A stretch of 64,000 nucleotides of DNA. It comes from CAVSUZ01 sp963795415. GTDB lineage: Bacteria > Pseudomonadota > Alphaproteobacteria > Acetobacterales > Acetobacteraceae. Below are positions 30,846 through 38,762 of this stretch, one piece after another. The notes below the pieces were generated by a model that made no database searches, was not told the origin of the DNA, and worked only from the letters and a program-made list of their open reading frames with translations. The first letter of the stretch is position 1. Every line of letters begins with the position of its first letter. A program made the translations under genes and the position numbers. The stretch lies in contig CAWCHQ010000003.1 in assembly GCA_963795415.1 (NCBI GenBank), forward strand, positions 806,001 through 870,000. The letters are read 5' to 3'.

Positions 30846-31511
30846 ATGATCGGTATCGTCGTCGGCTCCTCAACCGCCATCGACCAGACGCCGCCCGCGC
30901 GCGCGGTGCGCCGCCGCCCGCCGAGGCGCGGCTGGCGCGACCGGATCTGGACGGTGCTGGTCCGCGTCACCGACTGGTTCCTCCGCCGCTACTATCGTGT
31001 CAGGGAGTTCACCGAGGATCCGGACTGCCTCATCCGCGTTGGGCACACGCATGCAACGCGGCGAATCGACCTGTCAGATGGCACTACTCTTTCGCCAGGG
31101 GACCCGGTTATCGACCTGCATATGTGGAACGAGCAGCTTCCGCGCTTTTTCGGCGGCAGCGCCGATTTCAGCTGGGCGACCCTGATCCGGCGCAATCTGC
31201 GGCATTCGATCAGGCAGTTGGCCCGACATCTCGCCGATCATCCTGACTGCCAGTCCATTGTGGCGGTGCGCGCCTGCGTCACCTTCGGCAGCCGCCGCCG
31301 CCAGGCGCAGATGCGCCGCGCCGCCGCGCAATTCGGCTTCGAGCTGGTCGAGGGCGGACCGCCCAACGGCCTGCACGAAATGGGCGAGGACATCCTGATC
31401 TGGGCATTCGCGCGTGCCTTCAACCCGGCGGCCTTGCGCCGGCATAAGCTCCGCCGCGACCGGACCGAGCTGTGGATATCACGCGACCGGATCCTCCAGC
31501 TCTACAGGTGA
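30846..31511 (+). CDS. YkoP-like protein
   Basis: 221 residues. After a basic N-terminal 40 residues comes a region near residues 60-120 (LSDGTTLSPGDPVIDLHMWN, then EQLPRFF) that matches what I remember of Bacillus YkoP-like proteins, and a C-terminal GEDILIWAFARAFNP. The biochemical role of that family is unknown to me. A hydrophobic patch (IWTVLVRVTDWFL) might be membrane-associating. The stop overlaps the next gene's GTG start (GTGA), so it should be cotranslated with the AI-2E family permease. Confidence 0.65.
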   Translation: MIGIVVGSSTAIDQTPPARAVRRRPPRRGWRDRIWTVLVRVTDWFLRRYYRVREFTEDPDCLIRVGHTHATRRIDLSDGTTLSPGDPVIDLHMWNEQLPRFFGGSADFSWATLIRRNLRHSIRQLARHLADHPDCQSIVAVRACVTFGSRRRQAQMRRAAAQFGFELVEGGPPNGLHEMGEDILIWAFARAFNPAALRRHKLRRDRTELWISRDRILQLYR

Positions 31512-32614
31512 ACGAACGCCGTTCGCGGGTCGGCGGATGGCCCATCGCCATCGTCGGCATGGTGCTGGTGCTGCTCGCCTACGAGCTGCGCTACACCCTG
31601 GTGCCGTTCGTCTTCGCCATGGTGATCGGTTTCGTCCTCGATCCCGTTATGGCCTGGTCGGCGCGAAAAACACACGGTCACCGCTGGCCGATGGGCGTGC
31701 TGCTGTCCCTGGCCGTCGTCGGCGGCTCCGCCTTCGGCGCCTACTGGGCCGGTCACCGCGCGGTGCAGCAACTCACCGGCGTCGTGCACAAGCTGCCGGA
31801 CATGATCCGCAGCGGCGTCAGCGCCGTCGCCGGCCCGCAGGGGATCGACCTGTTCGGGATGCACTATACCCCCGAGAAGGTGACCGATCTGATCATCAAC
31901 GGTGCGACGAATGTCATCAGCGCCGCCCAGGTCGTCCTGGCGGTCAAGATCGGCGTCGGCGTGATCGCCGGAGTAATCCTCACCTACGTCCTGATCCCCT
32001 ACTTCCTCATCTCCGGCTCCCGCCTGGCCGAAGGCGCGCTCTGGCTGATCCCGCCGGAGCGCCGAAGGTCGGTGGAGGAGATGCTGCCGAAGCTGCTTCC
32101 GATGTTGCGGCGCTATGTGGTCGGGCTCTGCTGCGTGGTGATTTATACGGCCGCGGTGGCCTATCTCGGCCTCGGGGTGATCTTCCACGTCCCGGGTGCG
32201 TCCCTGTTATCCGTCGTGGTCGGCTTTCTGGAGCTGATCCCTGTCATCGGCCCGATCACATCCATCCTGCTGATCGGCCTGTCGGCCGCCGGACTTGGCA
32301 CCTTCAGCGCCGTCTTCCTGATGATCTTCGCGCTCGCCCTGCGCCTGTCGATCGATAATCTCGTCGGTCCCTTTCTGCTCGGCAACGCCGTAACAGTCCA
32401 CCCGGTGGTGGTCATCTTCGGCTTCGTCGTCGGCGCCATGCTGTTCGGCATCATCGGTCTGCTCCTGGCGGTACCGACCGCCGCCTGCATCAAGCTCATC
32501 CTGGCGCACTACTACGCCGAGCCCATCGCGCCCGGCGGTTCGGCCGAGCCCGATCCGGTGCAGATCCGGCCGCCCGTCCCCCCGCCCACCCCACACCCCC
32601 CTGCGCGATCGTGA
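31508..32614 (+). CDS. AI-2E family transporter (PerM/TqsA-like)
   Basis: 368 residues with seven or eight membrane helices and family features: VPFVFAMVIGFVLDPVMAW near the start, a soluble loop (residues 80-140), then GFLELIPVIGPITSILLIG and the C-terminal GIIGLLLAVPTAACIKLIL. Family members include TqsA (autoinducer-2 export) and Na+/H+ antiporters, so the substrate is open. I place the start at GTG 31508, overlapping the previous stop as GTGA; an in-frame GTG also exists at 31472. The C-terminus is a Pro-rich tail. Confidence 0.88.
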   Translation: MNERRSRVGGWPIAIVGMVLVLLAYELRYTLVPFVFAMVIGFVLDPVMAWSARKTHGHRWPMGVLLSLAVVGGSAFGAYWAGHRAVQQLTGVVHKLPDMIRSGVSAVAGPQGIDLFGMHYTPEKVTDLIINGATNVISAAQVVLAVKIGVGVIAGVILTYVLIPYFLISGSRLAEGALWLIPPERRRSVEEMLPKLLPMLRRYVVGLCCVVIYTAAVAYLGLGVIFHVPGASLLSVVVGFLELIPVIGPITSILLIGLSAAGLGTFSAVFLMIFALALRLSIDNLVGPFLLGNAVTVHPVVVIFGFVVGAMLFGIIGLLLAVPTAACIKLILAHYYAEPIAPGGSAEPDPVQIRPPVPPPTPHPPARS

Positions 32615-32671
32615 TCACCGACGCACCGCCCTGACCGGGTTGAAGCCACTGCCCTCGCCCCAAGTGACGGA

Positions 32672-32689
32672 CTGAACCGTTCGGTTCGC
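32672..32689. promoter_or_regulatory. candidate TetR-type operator upstream of the efflux genes
   Basis: GAACCG-TT-CGGTTC (32674-32687) is an inverted repeat 29 bases before the EmrA-type gene. ACCGTTCGGT palindromes of this kind are common operators of TetR repressors next to emrAB-type pumps. No TetR gene is adjacent in this window, so the cognate regulator would lie elsewhere. Confidence 0.5.
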
Positions 32690-32715
32690 CAATTTCCGGG
32701 AGCACAAGCTGTCAC

Positions 32716-33804
32716 ATGGACGCCCGCGTCCAGCCCGAACAGACCGAAGCGCCAGACGAAACGCCGGAACAGGAGACGCCGCCATGGTACAAGCGGCATC
32801 CGGTGCTGGCCGGCCTGGCATTGCTTGTCCTCGCCGTCATCATCGCCGGCGGTGTCTGGTGGTGGCTGAGTTCGCAGAATTACGCCACCACCTCCGACGC
32901 GCGGGTCGCCGGCGACGTCACCCAGATCGCCCCCCAGATCTCCGGCCGCGTCACCCGCCTGCTCTTCACCGACAATCAGCATGTCACCGCCGGGCAGAAG
33001 CTGGTCGAGATCGATCCGCGGGACTTCCAGGCAAAGCTGGACCAGGCCGTGGCCCAGCAGGCGAGCGCTCAGGCGCAGCTCACCCAGGCCCAGGCGCAGC
33101 TTGCCGTACGCCAGGCCGATCTGGCCCAGGCCAACGCCAACGTTGTGGTGGCTCAGGCGGATCTGACGCAGGCAACCAAGGACTACGAGCGCTATCAGCG
33201 CATCAATCCCGCCGCCGTCACCCAACAGCAGAAAGATCAGGCCGACGCCACCTTCCGCTCCGCCACCGCGCGGCTGAACGCGAACCGCCAGGCGGTGGAC
33301 GCCGCCAAGGCGCAGGTCGAGGTTGCCAACGCGCAGCTCACCTCCGCTCGGGCCGGCGTGAAACAGGCCGATGCAGCGGTGGATGCGGCCCGTCTGCAGC
33401 TTTCCTACACCACGATCAACGCGCCGGTGACCGGCCGCATCGCCCATCGCGCGGTGAATGTCGGCGACGTCGTCCAGCCCGCCCAGCCGCTTTTCGCCAT
33501 CGTCCAAGACCAGCTCTGGGTCGAAGCCGACTTCAAGGAAACCCAGCTCGCCGGCATACGCCTGGGCCAGCCCGTGTCCATCTCTGTTGATGCGGTGCCC
33601 GGCGTCACCTTCCACGGCACCGTCAACAGCTTCCAACCCGGTACCGGATCGCAGTTCAGCGCGCTCCCCGCGGAAAACGCCACCGGCAACTGGGTGAAGG
33701 TGGTGCAGCGCGTGCCGGTGAAGATCACCTTCAACGGCGACGCCTACCAGAAATACTTTCTGGCGCCCGGCATGTCGGCCGAGCCATCCGTGAAGGTCCA
33801 CTGA
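32716..33804 (+). CDS. HlyD/EmrA-type membrane-fusion protein
   Basis: 362 residues: a cytoplasmic N-terminus, one membrane helix (LAGLALLVLAVIIAGGVWWW), then a periplasmic adaptor with split lipoyl domain (SDARVAGDVTQIAPQISGRV, LLFTDNQHVTAGQKLVEIDP), a long Ala/Gln-rich coiled-coil hairpin (about residues 105-225) and a C-terminal beta-barrel ending in VKITFNGD. It links the inner-membrane EmrB-type pump to an outer-membrane channel for drug export. Its stop overlaps the pump gene by one base (TGATG). Confidence 0.93.
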   Translation: MDARVQPEQTEAPDETPEQETPPWYKRHPVLAGLALLVLAVIIAGGVWWWLSSQNYATTSDARVAGDVTQIAPQISGRVTRLLFTDNQHVTAGQKLVEIDPRDFQAKLDQAVAQQASAQAQLTQAQAQLAVRQADLAQANANVVVAQADLTQATKDYERYQRINPAAVTQQQKDQADATFRSATARLNANRQAVDAAKAQVEVANAQLTSARAGVKQADAAVDAARLQLSYTTINAPVTGRIAHRAVNVGDVVQPAQPLFAIVQDQLWVEADFKETQLAGIRLGQPVSISVDAVPGVTFHGTVNSFQPGTGSQFSALPAENATGNWVKVVQRVPVKITFNGDAYQKYFLAPGMSAEPSVKVH

Positions 33805-35333
33805 TGCCGCGCGAGGAACTGCCGCGCTCGGCCGCCGGCGGGCGCAATCCCTGGCTGATCGGCGTAATTATTTCCATCGCGACATTCATGGAGGTGCTGG
33901 ACACCACCATCGTCAACGTGGCGCTGCGCAACATCGCCGGCTCGCTGGCGGTGAGCTACGACGAGAGCACCTGGATTCTCACCAGTTATCTGATCTCGAA
34001 CGCGGTGATCCTGCCCGTCAGCGGCTGGCTCGCCACGGTGCTGGGACGCAAGCGGTTCTACATGGGTTGCGTTGCAGTATTCACCGCCGCTTCGGTCGCC
34101 TGTGCTGCCTCCACCTCGCTCACCTGGATGATCCTGGCGCGCCTGGTGCAAGGTGCCGGGGGGGGTGGCCTTGGCCCGACCGAGCAGGCGATGTTCGTCG
34201 ATACATTTCCGGTGCGCCAGCGGGCGCAGGCATTTGCGTTGTATGGCCTCACCGTCGTCTCCGCGCCCGCCGCCGGCCCGGTCCTTGGCGGCTGGATCAC
34301 CGACGCCTTCACCTGGCACTGGGTCTTTCTCATCAACCTTCCCGTCGGCCTGCTCTCGCTGTTTCTGGTCAGCAGTTTCGTGGTCGAGCCGAAGGCCTTG
34401 CAGGAGGACCGGCGCAAGGCGCTGATCGGCGGCCCGCGCATCGACTATGTGGGCTTCGCGCTGGTCGCGTTGGGCTTCGGAGCGCTGCAGGTCGTGCTTG
34501 ACCGGTTCAGCGTCGATGACGGCTTTGCCTCGCGCTTTGTTCTTGCGCTCAGCCTTATCTCCGGGACTGCGCTGATTTCATTGATCGTGTGGGAACTTAT
34601 TGTCGCGCGCCCGATCATCGATCTGCGGCTGTTCGCCCGCTCGCGCGGCTTTTCGATTTCCTGCGCGCTGATGTTTCTTGTTGGTTTCGTGCTGATCAGT
34701 ACCACGCAATTGCTGCCGCAGCTGACGCAGGAGCTGCTGGGCTACGATGCGTTCCAGGCCGGTCTGACTTTGGGAATGGGCGGGATGGTGACGTTTTTCG
34801 TCATGCCCGTGGCGGGCTTCGTCACCGGCCGGCTCATCCAGCCCAAATACCTGATTACCGTGGCGCTGATCGGCAGCGGTTGGGCGATGTGGCGCTGGTC
34901 GGGGCTGGATCTGGATATATCGTTCTGGAACGTTTCCGACGCGCGGATGCTACAGGTTATCTGGCTGCCTTTCCTGTTCATTCCGCTCAGCGCCGTTTCC
35001 TATGTCGGCATTCCGGCGAACGAGAACAATCAGGCCTCGGCTCTTATCAACCTGATGCGCAATCTGGGCGGCAGCTTCGGCGTGTCCTTCGTGCAGACCT
35101 TGTTGGCGTCGCGCACGCAGTTTCATCACGCCCGCCTGGCTGCGGACATCACCCCCTATAACGGTTACGGGTTTGGCCATTCACTGAGCGCGATCGCCCA
35201 CGCGGTGCAGACCCAGGCGCAGATGATGAGTTATCTCGATATTTTCTGGCTGCTTGGGCTGATAGCGCTGCTTATCTGCCCGTTTGGCCTGCTGCTGCCA
35301 CGCATGCCCAAAGGCGCCCCTGTCGGGCATTGA
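33804..35333 (+). CDS. DHA2-family (EmrB/QacA) drug:proton antiporter
   Basis: 509 residues with 14 predicted membrane helices. DHA2 features: FMEVLDTTIVNVALRNIAGS in helix 1, LGRKRFYMGCVAVFTAASV, and RLVQGAGGGGLGPTEQAMF (motif B). ALYGLTVVSAPAAGPVLGGW is the antiporter motif C of exporters. With the preceding EmrA-type protein it should export amphipathic toxic compounds. A TolC-like partner is not in the window. Expression is likely controlled through the palindrome at 32672. Confidence 0.93.
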   Translation: MPREELPRSAAGGRNPWLIGVIISIATFMEVLDTTIVNVALRNIAGSLAVSYDESTWILTSYLISNAVILPVSGWLATVLGRKRFYMGCVAVFTAASVACAASTSLTWMILARLVQGAGGGGLGPTEQAMFVDTFPVRQRAQAFALYGLTVVSAPAAGPVLGGWITDAFTWHWVFLINLPVGLLSLFLVSSFVVEPKALQEDRRKALIGGPRIDYVGFALVALGFGALQVVLDRFSVDDGFASRFVLALSLISGTALISLIVWELIVARPIIDLRLFARSRGFSISCALMFLVGFVLISTTQLLPQLTQELLGYDAFQAGLTLGMGGMVTFFVMPVAGFVTGRLIQPKYLITVALIGSGWAMWRWSGLDLDISFWNVSDARMLQVIWLPFLFIPLSAVSYVGIPANENNQASALINLMRNLGGSFGVSFVQTLLASRTQFHHARLAADITPYNGYGFGHSLSAIAHAVQTQAQMMSYLDIFWLLGLIALLICPFGLLLPRMPKGAPVGH

Positions 35334-35564
35334 CCTCTCTGGTACACCTCTCCCGCACTCCGGAGCGAGAGAAGTCGGATCGCGAAGCGATCCGGGTGAG
35401 GGTCGTCCGTTCGGACGCGCAAAACCTGTTGCCCCCATGGAGGGAAAGCATAGATTGCCGGCTGGGCGAAAACGCGGCGATTCGTAACCATCCCGTTCTG
35501 CTTCCGCGTTTGATGATTTGAAACCGAACGTCTCACAGGCCGGAGACTTGCATAAAGTACCGCG
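35334..35564. other. spacer with small palindromes, no gene
   Basis: It contains CTCTCCCGCACTCCGGAGCGAG and nearby GGATCGCGAAGCGATCC (a palindrome with AAG centre, about 35379-35396), the kind of short dyads often found between genes in GC-rich genomes. Several short frames are open but show nothing recognisable. Confidence 0.4.
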
Positions 35565-35945
35565 ATGCACGCTACACGATTTCCCGCAACGGGCTCCGCC
35601 GGCGCAGTGCGCGGCGCGGCGGCTGCCGCGTTTTTCATCGCGGCGCTTACGACCGGTGCACGGGCCCGGATGCAGCCGGGCCAGGTGTCCGACCCCGTCC
35701 TGGGGCCCTGGTTCCGCAGCCTGATGCAGCCCGGCACCGGCGCATCCTGCTGCGCCGAGGCCGATTGCCGGCAGACGGATTTCCGCATTAACGGCGACCA
35801 TTACGAGGCATGGATCGACGGCAGATGGGAACCCGTGCCGCCGCAGGCGGTCCTGAAGCGGACCGACAATCCCACCGGCCGGGCCGTGGTGTGCTCAATC
35901 CCGACGCTGGGGATCATTTGCTTCGTGCGCGGGCCGGAGACTTAG
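35565..35945 (+). CDS. small secreted cysteine-containing protein (copy 2)
   Basis: 126 residues with a basic, Ala-rich signal-like N-terminus (VRGAAAAAFFIAALTTGARA). The mature part has ASCCAEADCRQTDFR, then YEAWIDGRWEPVPPQAVL, NPTGRAVVCS and the C-terminal IICFVRG. CC-x-EAD, VP-x-QAV and CF-x-x-G are shared in order with the protein at 2831-3229. This copy looks closer to the ancestral form because all cysteines of the CCxEADC motif are kept. Function unknown. A decayed RelE-type toxin starts within 10 bases downstream. Confidence 0.72.
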   Translation: MHATRFPATGSAGAVRGAAAAAFFIAALTTGARARMQPGQVSDPVLGPWFRSLMQPGTGASCCAEADCRQTDFRINGDHYEAWIDGRWEPVPPQAVLKRTDNPTGRAVVCSIPTLGIICFVRGPET

Positions 35946-35950
35946 GTTGC

Positions 35951-36309
35951 GCTTCCGCCTGTCGGTGACGCGTAAAGCGCCGATGCAGCGTTGATCGGTG
36001 CGGTACGTGCCGCGATGCGGGGTCTTATAGTCGCGGACCCTGGGGGCGGGGTTATCAAGCAGCGAATTGCCCGCGTCGTCGGCGGGAAATCGAGCGGCTT
36101 TCGCACCATCATGCTGTTCCGCGATAACCGGCGCGCGGTATTCGTATATGGTTTCGGTAAGAATGAACGAGACAACATCACCATGGCCGAAATTGATCGA
36201 GTTCCGACGGCTCACCGACCTGATCCTCGGATACGGCGAGGAGCAGATCGCGGTCGCTGTCGCTGCGGGCGCTTTGATTGAGGTCAGCAATGAGCAAGCA
36301 ACATCGTAG
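35951..36309 (+). pseudogene. RelE/HigB-family toxin (PF06296-like), frameshifted
   Basis: Pieces in different frames add up to the family: SADAALIGAVRAAMRGLIVA, then DPGGGVIKQRIAR, then FRTIMLFRDNRRAVFVYGFG and KNERDNI in one frame, and PKLIEFRRLTDLILGYG with IAVAVAAGALIEVSNE to a stop at 36307-36309 in another. FVYGFGKNERDNI is the family hallmark. The N-terminus is broken by a stop near 35973 and the frame changes near 36180-36190. The last 20 bases overlap the antitoxin start at 36290, the usual arrangement. Not the same family as the RelE remnant at 3440. Confidence 0.75.
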
Positions 36310-36739
36310 CCGCATTATGGCCGCGGTGCACGAAACCGCCGACGATCTGCGTGCAGCAGGTCTGGTGGACAAGCAAACGATGCGCCGATTCGACGAGGCT
36401 TGTCTGACGCCTGTCGAGCCGCTCCGACCTGAGGAGATACATGCCTTGCGCGAGCGGGAGGGAGCGAGCCAGGCGGTGTTCGCCCGATATCTTAATGTCA
36501 CCACAGGATTGGTGAGCCAGTGGGAGAGAGGCGAGAAGCATCCGAAGGGTGCGTCATTTCCTCGTGAAGCTCAGCGGCGTTCGAGGGATCGTATTCGGGC
36601 ATGGCCTCCCTTCGGTGAGTGCACCGAACAGGAGGCCGATTGTCGTCCACATGATCGCCTGCATTCCGAGCGATGCCATTCGAAACCGCCAGAGCAAAAC
36701 CGCCGGAAATCCCTCCGGCACTTCGTTGGTGGAGGGTAG
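36290..36739 (+). CDS. XRE-family antitoxin with an aberrant C-terminus
   Basis: From ATG 36290 the first 89 residues are a normal NadS/HigA-like antitoxin: an N-terminal domain with TADDLRAAGLVDKQTMRRFD, then helix-turn-helix ALREREGASQAVFARYLNV and TTGLVSQWERGEKHPKGAS. Relatives end about 12 residues later with a KLLxLVxxKG helix, and a piece of it (LVKLSGVRGIVF) is seen in another frame at about 36559-36595. The present frame instead adds some 60 unrelated residues and stops at 36739. The DNA-binding domain may still fold, but the partner toxin is dead. Confidence 0.65.
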   Translation: MSKQHRSRIMAAVHETADDLRAAGLVDKQTMRRFDEACLTPVEPLRPEEIHALREREGASQAVFARYLNVTTGLVSQWERGEKHPKGASFPREAQRRSRDRIRAWPPFGECTEQEADCRPHDRLHSERCHSKPPEQNRRKSLRHFVGGG

Positions 36740-36840
36740 CAGAAAGTCAGCCACAGCGATTACGACCAGATAGCCTGCGGCTGCCAGCAGGGTAGCAGAC
36801 CACCCGTCGAACCGAGATGCCAGCCGCCGCTGGTTGAAGC
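36554..36840 (-). pseudogene. CbtA-family cobalt transporter, C-terminal fragment
   Basis: On the minus strand, about 36840 to 36611 reads NQRRLASRFDGWSATLLAAA, then GYLVVIAVADFLLP, VPEGFPAVLLWRFRMASLG and TIGLLFGALTE. These are the final two or three membrane segments of CbtA-family proteins (normally about 230-250 residues). The N-terminal two-thirds are missing and the next gene's promoter region begins at the break. The last residues run antisense through the antitoxin tail. A remnant left by rearrangement. Confidence 0.65.
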
Positions 36841-36981
36841 CCGGGGGCCGATAATGGGTCAGACCGGGGACAAGTCGTCGGAGCTTGGCCTGGCCATGAC
36901 GAGGGATCCCCATCCGCTTTCGCCGGGATGACGAGTGGGGTAGCGTTCCCGGCAGCAAGTAGGGACATAGGGAGGATCATC

Positions 36982-38577
36982 ATGCTGACACGTCGCACAA
37001 TGATGGTGGCAGGCGCCGCCGCGGCCGCCGCGCCTGCCTTCGCCCGATCGGCCCGGGCGGACACGCCGGCGGGCGCGATCGTCATGGCGTGGCGGTTCGA
37101 CGACGCGATTTCGTTCGATCCGGCGCAGGGTTATGAATTCAGCACGATCGAGGTCGATGCCAACATCTACCAGAAGCTGGTTTCGCCTGATCTGAGTGAC
37201 CTCAGCAAGATCGGTCCCGACCTGGCGGAAAAATGGGAAGTCTCGCCGGACGGAAAGTCTTTCACCTTTTATCTGACGCAGAATGCGCTGTTCTCTTCCG
37301 GCAAGCCGGTAACTGCGGCGGATGCGGAGTTTTCGCTGCGTCGGGCGATCACTTTGAATTTGACCCCTGGGTTCATCCTTACCCAATTTGGTTTCACCAA
37401 GGACAACGTCGCACAGCTGATACGTGCGACCGATTCGCGTACGCTGAAGATCGATCTTCCGAAACCGGCTGCAACAAGCCTGGTTCTGAACTGCCTGGGC
37501 GCCAATGTCGGCGGCATCGTGGAAAAGGCGGTGGCACTGGCCCACCAGGAGAAGGATGACCTGGGCAACAAATGGCTGACCAGCCATTCCGCCGGAAGCG
37601 GCCCGTACCAGCTTACTTCCTGGCAGGCCGACGATCACGTTATCCTGGATGCGAACCCCCATGCGGCGACCGCGCCAGCCACCAAGCGCATGTTCATCCG
37701 CCAGATCCTGGAACCTTCGGAGCAGGTGCTGGCACTGCGCCGCGGGGATGTGGATATCGCGCGCAATCTGAACAGCGATCTATTGAAGGGGGTCGCCTCG
37801 GACCCCAAGCTGTACAAGATCACATCGCCGACCACGAACCAGATGTATATTGCAGGGAATGAGGGGTACGCTCCGTTCGCCAAGCCGGAGGTGCGGCAGG
37901 CGATAAAGTGGGCGATCGATTACGACGGGATTCAGAAGAACATTACGCCGGAAACTCACATGGTCAACCAGGCATTCGAGCCGAGCATGATCATGGGTGC
38001 GGTGAACACCAATCCCTTCCACCATGATCCGGACAAGGCAAAGGAGCTGCTGGCAAAAGCGGGTTATCCCGACGGTTTCACCGCGACCTTCGACCATTTT
38101 TCCGAGCATCCGTACGCCGACATCGCCGCGGCCCTTCAGGCGAACCTCGGCGCCGTGGGCATCAAGGTCTCGCTGCTGGCGGGCACCCGCAAGCAGGTGC
38201 TTACGAAGATGCGCGCGCGGCAGCACCAGTTGGTGATGAATGAATGGTTCCCCGATTATTTCGATCCTAACTCCAACGCTCAAGCGTTCTGTTCGAATCC
38301 CGATGATTCGGATAACAGCCCGCTGAAGATCATCGCGTGGCGGACACATTTTTACGACAAGGAGATTACTGCCGAGGTGGAGCAGGCCGCGGCGGAGCTG
38401 GATACGGAGAAACGCGTCGAGCTGTATCATAAGATACAGCAGCAGGCGTGGGAGCGTTCTCCGATCGTGTTTTTGCTGCAGCAGAACGACGTGGCGGTTG
38501 CACGCAAGGGGGTCAACGGCTTCATGCTTGGCCCGCAGTCTGATTTTGTGCGTTACGCGAAGACGGTGAAGAGCTGA
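36982..38577 (+). CDS. ABC transporter substrate-binding protein, peptide/opine family 5
   Basis: 531 residues with a Tat-like leader (MLTRRTMMVAGAAAAAAPAF) and the SBP family 5 fold: DLAEKWEVSPDGKSFTFYL is the hallmark segment, followed by VTAADAEFSLRRA, GSGPYQLTSWQ and, near the end, YHKIQQQAWERSPIVFLL. Such periplasmic proteins capture oligopeptides, opines or similar solutes. The ATG at 36982 follows GGGAGG. No permease or ATPase gene follows; the next gene is a CocE/S15-type hydrolase, so it may work with a transporter elsewhere. Confidence 0.92.
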   Translation: MLTRRTMMVAGAAAAAAPAFARSARADTPAGAIVMAWRFDDAISFDPAQGYEFSTIEVDANIYQKLVSPDLSDLSKIGPDLAEKWEVSPDGKSFTFYLTQNALFSSGKPVTAADAEFSLRRAITLNLTPGFILTQFGFTKDNVAQLIRATDSRTLKIDLPKPAATSLVLNCLGANVGGIVEKAVALAHQEKDDLGNKWLTSHSAGSGPYQLTSWQADDHVILDANPHAATAPATKRMFIRQILEPSEQVLALRRGDVDIARNLNSDLLKGVASDPKLYKITSPTTNQMYIAGNEGYAPFAKPEVRQAIKWAIDYDGIQKNITPETHMVNQAFEPSMIMGAVNTNPFHHDPDKAKELLAKAGYPDGFTATFDHFSEHPYADIAAALQANLGAVGIKVSLLAGTRKQVLTKMRARQHQLVMNEWFPDYFDPNSNAQAFCSNPDDSDNSPLKIIAWRTHFYDKEITAEVEQAAAELDTEKRVELYHKIQQQAWERSPIVFLLQQNDVAVARKGVNGFMLGPQSDFVRYAKTVKS

Positions 38578-38762
38578 ACGCTTTCGGCGCCAGTATCCGA
38601 TCGCGGAGAAGCGCGCGTTGCGAAGCGCGCACGCTTCGTCGCGTGAACCGGATACTCAGACAAGCGGCGTATCGACTTTCAGAGAGAGTTGATACCAGCC
38701 AACCCGTCCTAGCCGCAGGCCAGCGGGCGCCGGGCGCGCAGTGACAAGATGGATGGCAGGTT

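Noticed and set aside
32512..33801. Minus-strand frame of about 430 codons opposite the EmrA-type gene
   Set aside because: Antisense to a well-supported membrane-fusion gene; the composition is a mirror of its Ala/Gln coiled-coil and no homology is visible.
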